NCBI RefSeq assembly: GCF_947301925.1
Contig: NZ_CAMYUE010000003.1
Location: 228,406 to 292,405 of the forward strand
Length of the DNA: 64,000 bases
Direction: 5' to 3'
From: an uncultured Ruminococcus sp.
Lineage (GTDB): Bacteria; Bacillota; Clostridia; Oscillospirales; Ruminococcaceae
Under the pieces are notes generated by a model, which saw only the letters and a list, made by a program, of their open reading frames with translations, was not told the origin of the DNA and made no database searches. The position numbers were made by a program, and so were the translations under genes. Shown here in pieces: positions 1 to 8,780 of this stretch. Every line of letters starts with the position of its first letter. Position 1 is the stretch's first letter.

Positions 1-491
1 AGAAGTATCTTTCGGATATTCTCGGCCTGCTGCTCCTCCTTGGTGGAGGTGGGGATCTTGCTCAGTTTTGTTACTCCGTCTACCAGCAGTGCAACGTCCT
101 GTCCGAAGCGCTTTTTCAGGTCGTCAAGGGTAGCGTCGGTATCCTCCACTACATCGTGGAGCAGGGCGGCGCATATGGTATCCGTGTCCATGCCCAGCTC
201 AAGCAGGGTATAGGCGACTGCAAGGGGGTGGGTTATATAGGGCTTGCCCGATGAGCGGACCTGTCCTTCATGAGCCTTTGCGGCGAATTCGTATGCTGAG
301 ATTATCTTGCTGAGATCGTACTGCTTATCGTCTGTAAGAATCTTCTGTATTATTTTTTCGATGGTGAAATCGTCGTTGAAGTCGGGGATATCCTTGAGGA
401 ATTCCTCGGGATCGCGTGGAATGGCCGAATCGGGGATAGGTACCTCCAGCTCGTGATGTATGAGATTTGATATATTCATGTCATCTGTCAT
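1..491 (-). CDS. relA: Bifunctional (p)ppGpp synthetase/hydrolase, N-terminal part (truncated by window edge)
   Basis: Only the first ~163 codons are in the window. After a ~60-residue lead the translation reads as the HD hydrolase domain of RelA/SpoT (Rel) enzymes: SAYEFAAKAHEGQVR, PYITHPLAVA, ALLHDVVEDTDATLDDL and VDGVTKL are the classic metal-binding and catalytic segments. These enzymes make and degrade the stringent-response alarmone (p)ppGpp in the cytoplasm. The synthetase, TGS and ACT domains would lie beyond position 1. The start at 491 is chosen because an AAGGAG lies 7 nt upstream, inside the end of recJ; the recJ stop codon is only 2 nt away, so the two genes are probably co-transcribed. 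A second ATG at 479 is possible. Family call is secure; the symbol rel or relA is interchangeable. Confidence 0.93.
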   Translation of the reverse strand, partial: MTDDMNISNLIHHELEVPIPDSAIPRDPEEFLKDIPDFNDDFTIEKIIQKILTDDKQYDLSKIISAYEFAAKAHEGQVRSSGKPYITHPLAVAYTLLELGMDTDTICAALLHDVVEDTDATLDDLKKRFGQDVALLVDGVTKLSKIPTSTKEEQQAENIRKIL

Positions 492-493
492 AT

Positions 494-2536
494 CTATTCT
501 CCTTGATCTATGCGGTTTGCCGTTTTCCTGAGTGATACAAGCACAGGAGCCGAGCTCAGGTCAGCCTTCTGTGTGACCTTGGCACGGGCTATCCTTGAAT
601 CGGAGCAGGAAACGGTTATTAGTCCAAGCTGTCTTAGCGCTTCAACGGAAACGCAGAACTTACAGTAATTGATGTTCCTGTCGTTCAGCTTTAAGTAAAG
701 TGAATCGGAGCATATCCCCCCCTCGGGTATGGCCTTGTATATCTTCACGGCGTCGTCTCTCGAAGGAGTCATGCTGGGATAGTAGTTTGCAGGCAGCTCC
801 TCGCCCCGCAGGAAGGCCTCGAAGGCCGAAAGGGCGGCAAAGTACTTGCTCTGCTCGAATATATGGGGGCGGATGTCGCTGACGATCATGCTGACCGTGC
901 GGCTGCCGCGGTAATCGTTAATGCCCGGTGAAACTATCATATCGCAGATATCGCCCTTTGTGACGTTGAGCTCGTGGGGAGCCGTCCTGAACACCAGTGC
1001 TTCCGCCTGAGTGTAGCCCAGCTTTATCCTCAGCTTTGTGTGAGCCCCGTCGGAAAGGGGGATCATATCGGTTATCTGTGCGTTCTCTATGAAGAACAGG
1101 GGCTTTTCATTGTCCGTGCCGAAGGGCTCGAGGACGTTCAGTCCCTCAACATTCTCCACGGTGAGCTCCTGAGGAGAAATGGGGGAGTCCGCTTTCAGCT
1201 CCGCGGCAGGCATTATCCTGTGATTTTCAAGGGCGTACTTTTCCAGCAGGCTGCCGAACTTCTCTGTACAGCCACTTTTTATGGTGAAGCCTCCTGCGGC
1301 AGGGTGGCCGCCGAACTTGTCCAGTACCTCCGAAGCATAGCTGAGAGCTCCGAATACGGAAAACTCGCCGAAGGCTCTTGCGGAGCCCCTTATCTCGCCG
1401 TCGGTTTCCGACGCTATGAAGCAGGGCTTGCCGAAGCGTTCCGTTATCTTTGAAGCCACGATGCCGATGACTCCGTGATGCCAGTCCTTACCGCAGAGAA
1501 AAATGACTCTGCCCCGTATCAGTCCGGGAGACTTGTCGATCATGCCGTATATCTCGGAGACTATGGCGTTCTCCGTGTCCTTGCGCATATTATTGAGCCT
1601 GTCCAGCTCCTGTGCCGCAGCCAGAGCCTCGTCGTAGTCCTCGCACAGGAACAGCTCCGCGGCAGCCTTGGGAGAGCCGAAGCGTCCTGCGGCATTTATC
1701 CTCGGAGCGATACCGAAGCCTATAGATCGCGTATCTATGGGCTTGTCCGCAAGTCCGCAGACCTCCTTCAGAGCTATGAGTGAGGGGCGGTCCGAATTGC
1801 GTATGAGCTCCATGCCGTAGGCAACAAGGAAGCGGTTCTCACTTTTCAGGCTGACAATATCGGCGATGGTGGCAATAGCCGCAAGGTCGCCGAACTGCTC
1901 CAGCGCCATGGTATAATCGCCGCCGTCAAGAGCGGCTACCAGCTTCAGGGCTATGCCTGCACCGCACATATATTTGAATGGGGAGAAGCAGTCGCGCCTG
2001 TGCGGGTCAACTACCGCCTCTGCTCGGGGAAGCTGTTCTCCCTGCTGATGATGGTCCGTTACTACCAGCCTCATGCCCAGGGCGTAGATGTATTCCGCCT
2101 CGGAAATAGCCGATATGCCGTTATCCACTGTTATCACAAGAGAAACACCGTCGTCGTTCATCTTATCCACGGCCTTCATATTGAGCCCGTAGCCCTCGGA
2201 GCGTTCGGGAATATAGTATGTGACGTCCGCTCCCGCTTCCAGGAGGTAGGAATAGAGTATGACGGTGGACATTATGCCGTCGCAGTCGTAGTCGCCGTAG
2301 ATACAGATACGCTCGCCGCTGTCTATGGCGCTGTTTATCGTATCCGCAGCCTCCTGCATATCCTTTATGAGAAAGGGGTCGGAAAGCTCATCGGCATTGA
2401 GGCTCTCCATGACCGAATCAGGCGAGGAATAGCCTTTCGCAGCAAGAGCTGCCGCTGCAAGTGAGCTGACTCCGCAGCCAAGCATAAGCGCAGAGACCGC
2501 ATTTCTGTCGGGTCTGCCGACGGTCCATTTTTTCAT
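494..2536 (-). CDS. recJ: Single-stranded-DNA-specific exonuclease RecJ
   Basis: 680 residues. The DHH phosphoesterase core is clear: DYDCDG near residue 82 and TDHHQQGEQLP near residue 160 carry the Mn-binding Asp/His residues, and the DHHA1 domain shows the GGHPAAGGFT motif near residue 410. RecJ degrades single-stranded DNA 5' to 3' in recombinational and mismatch repair. The protein is longer than a minimal RecJ and carries an OB-type plus C-terminal extension, as in many Firmicutes. ATG at 2536 has AGGAG 7 nt upstream. The rel gene follows within 2 nt, forming a recJ-rel pair as in many Clostridia. A TTGAAA-17-TATAAT promoter lies just upstream. Confidence 0.95.
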   Translation of the reverse strand: MKKWTVGRPDRNAVSALMLGCGVSSLAAAALAAKGYSSPDSVMESLNADELSDPFLIKDMQEAADTINSAIDSGERICIYGDYDCDGIMSTVILYSYLLEAGADVTYYIPERSEGYGLNMKAVDKMNDDGVSLVITVDNGISAISEAEYIYALGMRLVVTDHHQQGEQLPRAEAVVDPHRRDCFSPFKYMCGAGIALKLVAALDGGDYTMALEQFGDLAAIATIADIVSLKSENRFLVAYGMELIRNSDRPSLIALKEVCGLADKPIDTRSIGFGIAPRINAAGRFGSPKAAAELFLCEDYDEALAAAQELDRLNNMRKDTENAIVSEIYGMIDKSPGLIRGRVIFLCGKDWHHGVIGIVASKITERFGKPCFIASETDGEIRGSARAFGEFSVFGALSYASEVLDKFGGHPAAGGFTIKSGCTEKFGSLLEKYALENHRIMPAAELKADSPISPQELTVENVEGLNVLEPFGTDNEKPLFFIENAQITDMIPLSDGAHTKLRIKLGYTQAEALVFRTAPHELNVTKGDICDMIVSPGINDYRGSRTVSMIVSDIRPHIFEQSKYFAALSAFEAFLRGEELPANYYPSMTPSRDDAVKIYKAIPEGGICSDSLYLKLNDRNINYCKFCVSVEALRQLGLITVSCSDSRIARAKVTQKADLSSAPVLVSLRKTANRIDQGE

Positions 2537-2568
2537 ACATATTCTCCTGACAACATGATATATAGTTC

Positions 2569-2597
2569 ATTATATCACAAAAGCCCTGTTTTTTCAA
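2569..2597 (-). promoter_or_regulatory. Promoter of recJ-rel
   Basis: On the minus strand TTGAAA (2592-2597) is followed after exactly 17 nt by TATAAT (2569-2574), about 33 bp before the recJ start. Confidence 0.8.
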
Positions 2598-2627
2598 TAG
2601 AACAGGACAAAAAATCCAAATTGTAAC

Positions 2628-2653
2628 CGAAAAGCCCCTGCATTTGCAGGGGC
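2628..2653 (-). terminator. Intrinsic terminator after sigE
   Basis: Minus strand GCCCCTGCA / TGCAGGGGC stem (2634-2653) with a tiny loop, followed by a T-rich run. It lies just downstream of the sigE stop and separates sigE from recJ. Confidence 0.8.
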
Positions 2654-2658
2654 GGTAT

Positions 2659-3357
2659 TCATGTTACGCTCTCGATCTTTATGCGGAGCTTCTTTATTAT
2701 CTTCTTTTCCAGCCTTGATATGTATGACTGCGATATGCCGATACAGTCGGCCACCTCTTTCTGAGTCATCTCTCTGCCGTTGATGAGGCCGAAACGCATC
2801 TCCATAATCTCTCTTTCACGGTCGCAGAGCTCCGCCACGGCGCTGCGGAGGATCTCGCGCTCCGCCTCGGTCTCTATGCCCTTGTTGACAATATCGTCAT
2901 CGGTGCCCAGTATATCCGAGAGGAGCAGCTCGTTGCCGTCGTAGTCTATATTCAGCGGCTCGTCTATGGAGAGGTCGTTGCGGTACTGCGAGGACTTGCG
3001 CAGGAACATGAGTATTTCGTTCTCGATGCACCGCGAGGCATAGGTGGCCAGCTTTATATTCTTCGTGGGACAGAAGGTGTTCACCGCCTTGATAAGGCCG
3101 ATGGTGCCTATGGAGACAAGGTCCTCTATACCTATTCCCGTTGACTCGAATTTCTTGGCTATATATACCACAAGCCGCAGATTGTGCTCGATGAGGCATT
3201 TCCGTGCTGCGGGATCGTGCTCTGTAAGCCTTGCGAAGACCTCCGCCTCCTCCTGTCTTGTGAGAGGCGGGGGAAGGGTATCCGAGCCGTTTACATAGAA
3301 TACCTCTCCTGTAAGGTGTTTTTTCACAAATGATCTTACTTTTTCGATAATGTTCAT
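2659..3357 (-). CDS. sigE: Sporulation sigma factor SigE (sigma-E, mother-cell early)
   Basis: 232 residues from ATG 3357, which has AAGGAG upstream (spacing 7); a longer upstream-extended frame would run into spoIIGA and has no such site. The N-terminus ([25 protein letters not shown]) has the look of a membrane-tethering pro-sequence with the VFYVNG cleavage neighbourhood typical of pro-sigma-E. Region 2 ([32 protein letters not shown]), region 3 and region 4 helix-turn-helix ([28 protein letters not shown]) are all present. It is adjacent to its processing protease gene spoIIGA, the conserved order. sigG does not follow, unlike Bacillus. Many ruminococci keep this pair although sporulation is rarely reported; whether this strain sporulates cannot be told. 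Confidence 0.95.
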   Translation of the reverse strand: MNIIEKVRSFVKKHLTGEVFYVNGSDTLPPPLTRQEEAEVFARLTEHDPAARKCLIEHNLRLVVYIAKKFESTGIGIEDLVSIGTIGLIKAVNTFCPTKNIKLATYASRCIENEILMFLRKSSQYRNDLSIDEPLNIDYDGNELLLSDILGTDDDIVNKGIETEAEREILRSAVAELCDREREIMEMRFGLINGREMTQKEVADCIGISQSYISRLEKKIIKKLRIKIESVT

Positions 3358-3374
3358 GTTTTTACTCCTTATGC

Positions 3375-4190
3375 CTATATTTTCAGCAGCTTCGGGTTGA
3401 ATACCGCCTTTCCGCCGCATTCGCCGAAGCCTACGACAGCGTCGACCTTCTTCCTTCCGCCTTTTTCTCCGCAGCTTATGAGCACCTCGTCGGGGCGGAA
3501 CACGGGTATCAGCCCTTCTCCCGAAACCGTGGAGCATGGCAGCAGACGGAATCCCCGCGGGAGGCTGTCCCTGTCAAGATGAGCTCCCGTAAGCTGTGCA
3601 AAGCTGTCCTCGGGACATATCAACACGGGAGAACCCGTAAAGAAATCCACAAGGCAGTTGCCCGTATCCGCCAGCCCGTTCAGAGATATTGTCCTGCCGC
3701 CCTTTCTTATGATAACGCTGTAGCCGTCGGCGGGAGCCCTGTCCCATATGAGACGAAGCACCCGAAGGGCAAAGTACATCACGGCTGTGGTGATTATGAG
3801 TATGAGCAGGGAGAAATCTATGTAGAAGCAGGCGTTGTTGAAGTGGATGAACTGCGGCTCCAGCAGGGAATATGCTCCGTATACCGCGCCTGCCAGCACG
3901 AAGTTCGCGCCGAAGAAGGCGGCGGTATTTATCATGAGCCGCCTGAACCCGTGATATCCGAAGGCGGCGGCAACTATGCTGACTGCCGCAGCCAGCTTTA
4001 TTGTCAGGGACAGCGGAGCTCCCAGCTGCGGGAGAAGAATGGTCAGCGAGAAAAGGCTGCCGTAGACCGAGGCTGCCGCACATCTTCCGTTTTTCAGGGG
4101 GGAATGGGTAAGCCCTGCCGTTATCCGCAGCAGGAAGAAGTTCACATAGATGTTCAGAACGATGAGTACATCGACGTATATCGTCTCCAC
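3375..4190 (-). CDS. spoIIGA: Pro-sigma-E processing peptidase SpoIIGA
   Basis: 271 residues from a GTG at 4190, preceded by GGAGGTG (spacing about 5); the first residues [21 protein letters not shown] are the canonical SpoIIGA start, so the further-upstream ATG is rejected. Five hydrophobic segments occupy the first ~145 residues. A C-terminal soluble aspartic-protease-like domain carries LADTGN with the catalytic Asp near residue 175. It cleaves pro-sigma-E at the forespore septum. The stop is 17 nt from the sigE start, so the two are one operon. A TATAAT at about 4220-4225 could be its -10, but I see no convincing -35. Confidence 0.93.
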   Translation of the reverse strand: METIYVDVLIVLNIYVNFFLLRITAGLTHSPLKNGRCAAASVYGSLFSLTILLPQLGAPLSLTIKLAAAVSIVAAAFGYHGFRRLMINTAAFFGANFVLAGAVYGAYSLLEPQFIHFNNACFYIDFSLLILIITTAVMYFALRVLRLIWDRAPADGYSVIIRKGGRTISLNGLADTGNCLVDFFTGSPVLICPEDSFAQLTGAHLDRDSLPRGFRLLPCSTVSGEGLIPVFRPDEVLISCGEKGGRKKVDAVVGFGECGGKAVFNPKLLKI

Positions 4191-4278
4191 TAAGCACCTC
4201 CTGTCAGGCTGTCTTAATACATTATAATGCACTGCCTCCGCGTAATATGTCATAATCTGTCCGCGGCCGGTCCGGATA

Positions 4279-4307
4279 TTGACAAAGGGGCAGCGCCATG
4301 CTATAAT
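4279..4307 (+). promoter_or_regulatory. Promoter of the phosphodiesterase gene
   Basis: TTGACA (4279-4284), 17 nt, TATAAT (4302-4307): a perfect consensus promoter divergent from spoIIGA. Confidence 0.85.
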
Positions 4308-4387
4308 GGTTACTCAAGACAGACACGGAGTTTTTGAAACCGCTCTGTCTTACAGGACAAATCCATCGGCGAAAGGAAGGAAAAACT

Positions 4388-4996
4388 ATGAAGATCGCAG
4401 TATTCTCAGACGTTCACGGAAATCTTGCGGCATTGAAAAAAGTGCTGAGACAGATCAAAGAAAAAGGCGCAGACCTGACAGTGTTTTTAGGAGACATTTT
4501 TCAGCGAGGCAATGAGGAGTTTGAATGTCTTGAGCTGTTGAAGGAAAGCGGTATCATCTGTCTCAAGGGTAACTGCGAACTTTACGCCGGGTACGGAGTA
4601 GATGTTGATCCCGATGTGGAGCATCTCAGGGCGTATTATGACGGTATCAGGGAAAGACTCACCCATGAGCAGATGGAGTTTATCAGGCAGCTGCCCTTGT
4701 TCTATGAGCTGGAATGTCACGGACATAAGCTGCGCTTTTCACATTTCCTGTTTCTTGATAAAGAGGCGGCATATCCGTTTTTACCGCTGTCGAGCCTGAA
4801 AAACGGCGAGTTCGACAAGGCCTGTGCAAGTGAAGAGGTAATGGGATATGATCTTGTTGCCGTGGGACACTCCCATCAGAACTTTGTGAAAGGAAAAGTA
4901 GTTTCTGTTTCGGCTGCGGGACTGGAGGGAGCTTCTTACCTTCTTATCGAAGTCAGCGAGGAGTCGGTCGGATTTGAGCACATAAGCCTTGACTGA
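4388..4996 (+). CDS. YfcE/MJ0936-like metallophosphoesterase
   Basis: 202 residues from ATG 4388 (GGAAGG upstream); an in-frame ATG at 4334 lacks a ribosome site. Calcineurin-like phosphoesterase motifs appear in order: FSDVHGN, GDIFQRG, GNCE (the usual GNHD-type block) and VGHSHQN near the end, giving the two-metal site. Substrate is unknown; relatives hydrolyse phosphodiesters or phosphoproteins in the cytosol. It stands alone between its own promoter and a strong terminator. Confidence 0.85.
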   Translation: MKIAVFSDVHGNLAALKKVLRQIKEKGADLTVFLGDIFQRGNEEFECLELLKESGIICLKGNCELYAGYGVDVDPDVEHLRAYYDGIRERLTHEQMEFIRQLPLFYELECHGHKLRFSHFLFLDKEAAYPFLPLSSLKNGEFDKACASEEVMGYDLVAVGHSHQNFVKGKVVSVSAAGLEGASYLLIEVSEESVGFEHISLD

Positions 4997-5025
4997 GTAT
5001 TAACACAGCCTACATATAAAGGAAA

Positions 5026-5068
5026 ATGCCCCGCAGCGGTCTTTATCGCTGCGGGGCATGGCTTTTTA
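5026..5068. terminator. Bidirectional intrinsic terminator
   Basis: 13-bp perfect stem ATGCCCCGCAGCG (5026-5038) / CGCTGCGGGGCAT (5047-5059), followed on the plus strand by GGCTTTTT. It lies between the convergent phosphodiesterase gene and the helicase-associated small gene. Confidence 0.85.
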
Positions 5069-5089
5069 TTGATATTGCGTTTCGTCAGA

Positions 5090-5248
5090 TCATATCAGCG
5101 GCAGGAATATAGCGCCGAGTATCATTAATGCTGCAAGAGCCAGCACGATTATCCTCATCCACAGCTTCTTGTCGGTGCTTTTCTGCTTGTTTTTCACGGG
5201 CTGTACAGGCTTTGTCTCCTGCACCTTCCTGTTCTTTTTACTGCTCAT
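5090..5248 (-). CDS. Small single-pass membrane protein, function unknown
   Basis: 52 residues, too short for usual ORF cut-offs. The first half is highly basic and polar (MSSKKNRKVQETKP, then KNKQKSTDKKLW); the second half is one hydrophobic helix (MRIIVLALAALMILGAIFLPLI) ending at the stop. The ATG at 5248 abuts the TGA of the helicase gene, and GAGGTG lies just upstream, which argues for a real, translationally coupled gene. No family recognised. It could be a membrane anchor or simply a conserved small membrane protein. Confidence 0.65.
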   Translation of the reverse strand: MSSKKNRKVQETKPVQPVKNKQKSTDKKLWMRIIVLALAALMILGAIFLPLI

Positions 5249-6982
5249 TCATATCACCTCAATGTCTTTTTTTAGTACGTTTTTGCGGTTCGGTATATAA
5301 TCGGAGTATATCTCCGACTTCTTTCTGTTTCCGTAGGCGGCCTTTTTTCTGTCGAATACGGGTTTGCCGTCGGGACGGCGGCTCCTGCCGCGCTCGGCAT
5401 AGGGGCTTCCCTTGTAGAGCTTTACCTCCACCTTGTTGCCGTTGATCTTCATAGAGTCGGAGCTCTCGATGATGTAGTCGCACTCTGCCTCGGGCACTTC
5501 AACGGTGGTGTGCTCGTCGTATATGTCTATCTTGCCGAAGTCCTTGCCGGTCATTCCCGTGGCGTCCACCAGTGCGCCGAGAATGAAATTCGGAGCTATA
5601 CGGCGGTTCCTGCCTATATTTATGACTATCCTTGCGGTCTTGGCGCCGCTGTTCCTGCCCTTTCTGAGAGGACGGGCGTTTTCAAGATCGGGGAGAGCCT
5701 CTGTCTCCGCGCGGAGCTGCTTTTCGATAACTCTTGCCGCGGCCTCGCGGTAGTCTATGCCCCGGGCAGCCAGCCTGTCAAGTATATCATAGGCGTTATG
5801 GCCTGCCTGAGCCTCTGAGATCTCCTTTATCATTGACTCCTTCTTCATGGCTATGATATCGGACTTCTCCGGGAGAGGCATCTCGCGTATCTCGGCGTGT
5901 ATGTACTTTTCAATAGCGCGGAGATCGTAAAGCTGACGCCTGCCGCTTATAAGGGTATAAGCTGTACCCGTTCTGCCTGCACGGCCTGTTCTGCCAATGC
6001 GATGGATATAGTATTCGTTGTCCTGCGGCAGGTCGTAGTTGAACACCGCGTCGACTCCGCTGACGTCAATGCCTCTTGCAGCAACGTCCGTAGCCACAAG
6101 TATCTCCGCAGCTTTTCCCTTGAAGCTGTTCATGACCTGTGTACGCTGTATCTGCTTCATATCGCCGTGGAGGCCTGCCGCTCTGAAGCCGCTTTTCACC
6201 AGCTCGTCGGTAAGCTGATCCACCATGGCCTTTGTGTTGCAGAATACCATAGCGGAGGAGGGCTTGTATGCCGTAAGGAGGAGCTTCAGGGCGTCGGTCT
6301 TTCTGCCCATTGCCACCTCAAAGTAGAACTGCTCTATGAGCTCCACAGTCCTCTGTGCCGATTTTATCTTTATATGAACGGGATCGCGCTGGTACTTCTC
6401 GGTTATGGCCATGATCTCCTTTGGCATAGTTGCCGAGAAGAGCACGGTCTGTCTGTCCTCGGGGATATCTGCAAGTATGGTCTCTATATCCTCGCGGAAG
6501 CCCATATTCAGCATTTCGTCGGCCTCGTCCAGTATCACGGTGCGGATACTGTCCAGCTTCAGAGTGCGTCGGCGGATATGATCCATGACACGTCCCGGCG
6601 TACCTATGACGATATTGGCGCCGCGCTTCAGCTCATGTATCTGCTTTTCCATGCTTGCTCCGCCGTATACCGCTGAGGTCTTTACGCCCTCCTTGTATTT
6701 GGCGAATTTGCGTATCTCCTCGTTGGCCTGCATGGCAAGCTCACGGGTGGGGCAGAGTATCAGCACCACTGCCGACTTCCTGTCGGCCTCGGTTATGCTC
6801 TCAACGGCAGGTATGCCGAAAGCGGCGGTCTTTCCCGTGCCTGTGTTGGAGCGTCCCACCACGTCACGGCCTTCGAGGAGCAGCGGTATGCTCTCCTGCT
6901 GTATCTCGGTCATCTCCGTATATCCCAGCTCGCCAACGGCACGGAGAAGAGCCTGCGACAGATTCAGTTCATTAAAATTCAT
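5249..6982 (-). CDS. DEAD-box ATP-dependent RNA helicase (CsdA/CshA/DbpA type)
   Basis: 577 residues from ATG 6982 (AAAGG upstream); an ATG 9 codons earlier is less likely. Motifs: Q-motif around LNLSQALLRAV, GTGKT (motif I), PTRELAMQ (Ia), DEADEML (II), SAT (III), GRTGRAGRTG (VI). The C-terminal ~80 residues (RIVINIGRNRRIAPNFILGALV...) match the DbpA/CsdA RNA-binding fold that targets structured RNA. Expected roles are ribosome assembly or mRNA decay, often cold-induced. A basic tail after it (GRSRRPDGKPVFDRKKAAYGNRKK) is likely RNA-binding. Confidence 0.93.
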   Translation of the reverse strand: MNFNELNLSQALLRAVGELGYTEMTEIQQESIPLLLEGRDVVGRSNTGTGKTAAFGIPAVESITEADRKSAVVLILCPTRELAMQANEEIRKFAKYKEGVKTSAVYGGASMEKQIHELKRGANIVIGTPGRVMDHIRRRTLKLDSIRTVILDEADEMLNMGFREDIETILADIPEDRQTVLFSATMPKEIMAITEKYQRDPVHIKIKSAQRTVELIEQFYFEVAMGRKTDALKLLLTAYKPSSAMVFCNTKAMVDQLTDELVKSGFRAAGLHGDMKQIQRTQVMNSFKGKAAEILVATDVAARGIDVSGVDAVFNYDLPQDNEYYIHRIGRTGRAGRTGTAYTLISGRRQLYDLRAIEKYIHAEIREMPLPEKSDIIAMKKESMIKEISEAQAGHNAYDILDRLAARGIDYREAAARVIEKQLRAETEALPDLENARPLRKGRNSGAKTARIVINIGRNRRIAPNFILGALVDATGMTGKDFGKIDIYDEHTTVEVPEAECDYIIESSDSMKINGNKVEVKLYKGSPYAERGRSRRPDGKPVFDRKKAAYGNRKKSEIYSDYIPNRKNVLKKDIEVI

Positions 6983-7017
6983 TATATTACCTTTCTTTCT
7001 GTATTCCAATACAACTT

Positions 7018-7046
7018 ATAATAGCACAAAAAGCGGAAAAGGTCAA
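7018..7046 (-). promoter_or_regulatory. Promoter of the DEAD-box helicase gene
   Basis: Minus strand TTGACC (7041-7046), 17 nt, TATTAT (7018-7023). Confidence 0.75.
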
Positions 7047-7085
7047 GAGAATAAGTGATGAGTTTTCGGTGAGTAGGAGGGATTA

Positions 7086-7114
7086 TTGACAAATCGGCAG
7101 CAATGTTTTATAAT
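7086..7114 (+). promoter_or_regulatory. Promoter of nudC
   Basis: TTGACA (7086-7091), 17 nt, TATAAT (7109-7114): perfect consensus. It shows that the apparent longer reading frame starting at 7086 is not the real start. Confidence 0.88.
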
Positions 7115-7148
7115 AAATATAAAAATCAGCAGTAAAAGGAGCTTCGGA

Positions 7149-7970
7149 ATGATACAGGACATCTATCCCAGCAGGCTGTATAACAGCTTTAAAAACCACG
7201 AAATCAGCAATAATGACTATCTTCTCTGCTTTGACGGCGAGGGAAGGGTGCTTGCGGATACCCGCAGCGGCAGCATTGTTTTCCCGAAAAGCGGTGATAT
7301 CTCCGTCGGCAGGACTATCTACGGCTTTTCGGTGGATAATGACCGCTATTTCCTCGCTTTAGGTGAGACGGATAATACAGATACAGTCTTTGAGCACCTG
7401 ACACTCCGTCAGCTCAGGGACAGATTCAGCGGAAAGGAGCTTTTTGCAGCCTTTACAGCCTATCACCTCTGGAATTGGTATAATGACAACAGCTTCTGCG
7501 GAAGGTGCGGAAATGGGTTTGTTTTAAGCAGTGACGAACGGGCGCTGAAATGCAGCAAATGCGGTAATACAGTTTATCCCAGAATAAACCCCGCGGTCAT
7601 AGTTGGAGTTGTAAAGGGCGACAGCATACTTGTTACACGCTACCGCCGCGGATACGCTCATAACGCCCTTGTGGCAGGCTTTACCGAAATAGGCGAGACT
7701 CTCGAACAGACCGTTGAGCGCGAGGTCATGGAGGAGACAGGCGTGAAAGTCAGGAATATCAGGTACTATAAGTCCCAGCCATGGGGAATGGCGCAGGATA
7801 TCCTTATAGGCTTCTTCTGCGAGGCAGACGGCAGCGGAGAGATACATATGGACGAAAACGAGCTGAAGTATGCGGAGTGGGTGAGCCGTGAGGAGCTGGA
7901 GCTCCAGCCCACGGATATCAGCCTGACAAACGAGATGATGAAGGTATTCAGAGACGGTAGAAACTTCTGA
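7149..7970 (+). CDS. nudC: NAD+ diphosphatase / NAD-cap hydrolase NudC
   Basis: 273 residues from ATG 7149 (AAAGGAG, spacing 7). A four-Cys zinc ribbon (CGRCG ... CSKCG) precedes a Nudix box (GFTEIGETLEQTVEREVMEETGV, with the catalytic REVMEE core). It is followed by SQPWGMAQD, a version of the SQPWPFPxS motif that marks the NADH pyrophosphatase subgroup. NudC hydrolyses NAD(H) to NMN and AMP and removes NAD caps from RNA. The N-terminal ~95 residues are the usual NudC head domain. It is a single-gene unit with its own promoter and a terminator at 7981. Confidence 0.92.
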   Translation: MIQDIYPSRLYNSFKNHEISNNDYLLCFDGEGRVLADTRSGSIVFPKSGDISVGRTIYGFSVDNDRYFLALGETDNTDTVFEHLTLRQLRDRFSGKELFAAFTAYHLWNWYNDNSFCGRCGNGFVLSSDERALKCSKCGNTVYPRINPAVIVGVVKGDSILVTRYRRGYAHNALVAGFTEIGETLEQTVEREVMEETGVKVRNIRYYKSQPWGMAQDILIGFFCEADGSGEIHMDENELKYAEWVSREELELQPTDISLTNEMMKVFRDGRNF

Positions 7971-7980
7971 TATAACAAGA

Positions 7981-8015
7981 AAGCCCTGTGAGCGGTCAGC
8001 CGTTCACGGGGCTTT
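7981..8015. terminator. Bidirectional terminator between nudC and tcdA
   Basis: Near-perfect stem AAGCCCTGTGAGCGG / CCGTTCACGGGGCTT with loop TCAG; runs of A and T flank both sides, serving the two convergent genes. Confidence 0.8.
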
Positions 8016-8017
8016 GT

Positions 8018-8767
8018 TTATTTTCTGTTTATGCCTGTCAGGTCCTTTATGACTTCTCCCGCGATTATAAGTCCTGCCACTGACGGCACAAAAGATACAG
8101 ACCCGGGAGTGGAGCGCCTGCCGCTGCCGCTGCGCATTTCTGTCTGTCCCGAGCCGTCATCAGCGGCCTCACCTACGGGAACAACGGGCTGCTCCTTAGA
8201 GTAGACCACCTTCAGCTTCTTTACGCCGCGGCGCTTGAGCTGATAGCGCATAGCCCTTGCAAGGGGGCAAACGGAGGTCCTGTATATATCCGTGACCTCA
8301 AATGCCGTAGGATCCAGCTTGTTTCCTGCGCCCATTGAGCTTATTACGGGAACTCCCGCCTTCTGCGCCTGCATGATGATCTCTGTCTTGCCTGTTACGG
8401 TGTCGATGGCGTCGATGATGTAGTCATACTGCGAAAAGTCAAGCTGATCGGCAGTTTCGGGCATATAGAACATCTTGTGGCAGGTAACTTTGCAGTCGGG
8501 ATTGATGTCGTGTATGCGCTGAGCCGCCGCGTCCACCTTGTACATACCTACGGTGTTGTCAAGGGCGATTATCTGGCGGTTGATATTGGTCACGCATACC
8601 TTGTCGTCGTCGATAAGGTCAAGCGCCCCCACTCCCGAGCGGGCAAGAGCTTCAACGGCATAGCCGCCCACGCCGCCTACGCCGAAAACGGCAACACGGG
8701 AGTTTGCAAGGATTTTCATGGCTTCTTCGCCGAAAAGAAGCCCGGTTCTTGAAAAACGGTCGGACAT
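8018..8767 (-). CDS. tcdA: tRNA threonylcarbamoyladenosine dehydratase TcdA (E1-like)
   Basis: 249 residues. ThiF/HesA/UBA E1-like fold: GVGGVGGYAVEALARSG nucleotide-binding motif near residue 31, DDDKVCVTNINRQ adenylation segment, and DAIDTVTGKTEII. The subfamily-typical ALARAMRYQLKRRGVKKLKVVYSKEQP block identifies TcdA (YgdL/CsdL), which cyclises t6A37 to ct6A in ANN-decoding tRNAs using ATP. Last gene of a leftward run. There is a 13-nt gap to the upstream GNAT gene. Confidence 0.88.
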   Translation of the reverse strand: MSDRFSRTGLLFGEEAMKILANSRVAVFGVGGVGGYAVEALARSGVGALDLIDDDKVCVTNINRQIIALDNTVGMYKVDAAAQRIHDINPDCKVTCHKMFYMPETADQLDFSQYDYIIDAIDTVTGKTEIIMQAQKAGVPVISSMGAGNKLDPTAFEVTDIYRTSVCPLARAMRYQLKRRGVKKLKVVYSKEQPVVPVGEAADDGSGQTEMRSGSGRRSTPGSVSFVPSVAGLIIAGEVIKDLTGINRK

Positions 8768-8780
8768 AGTTTACTCCTTC

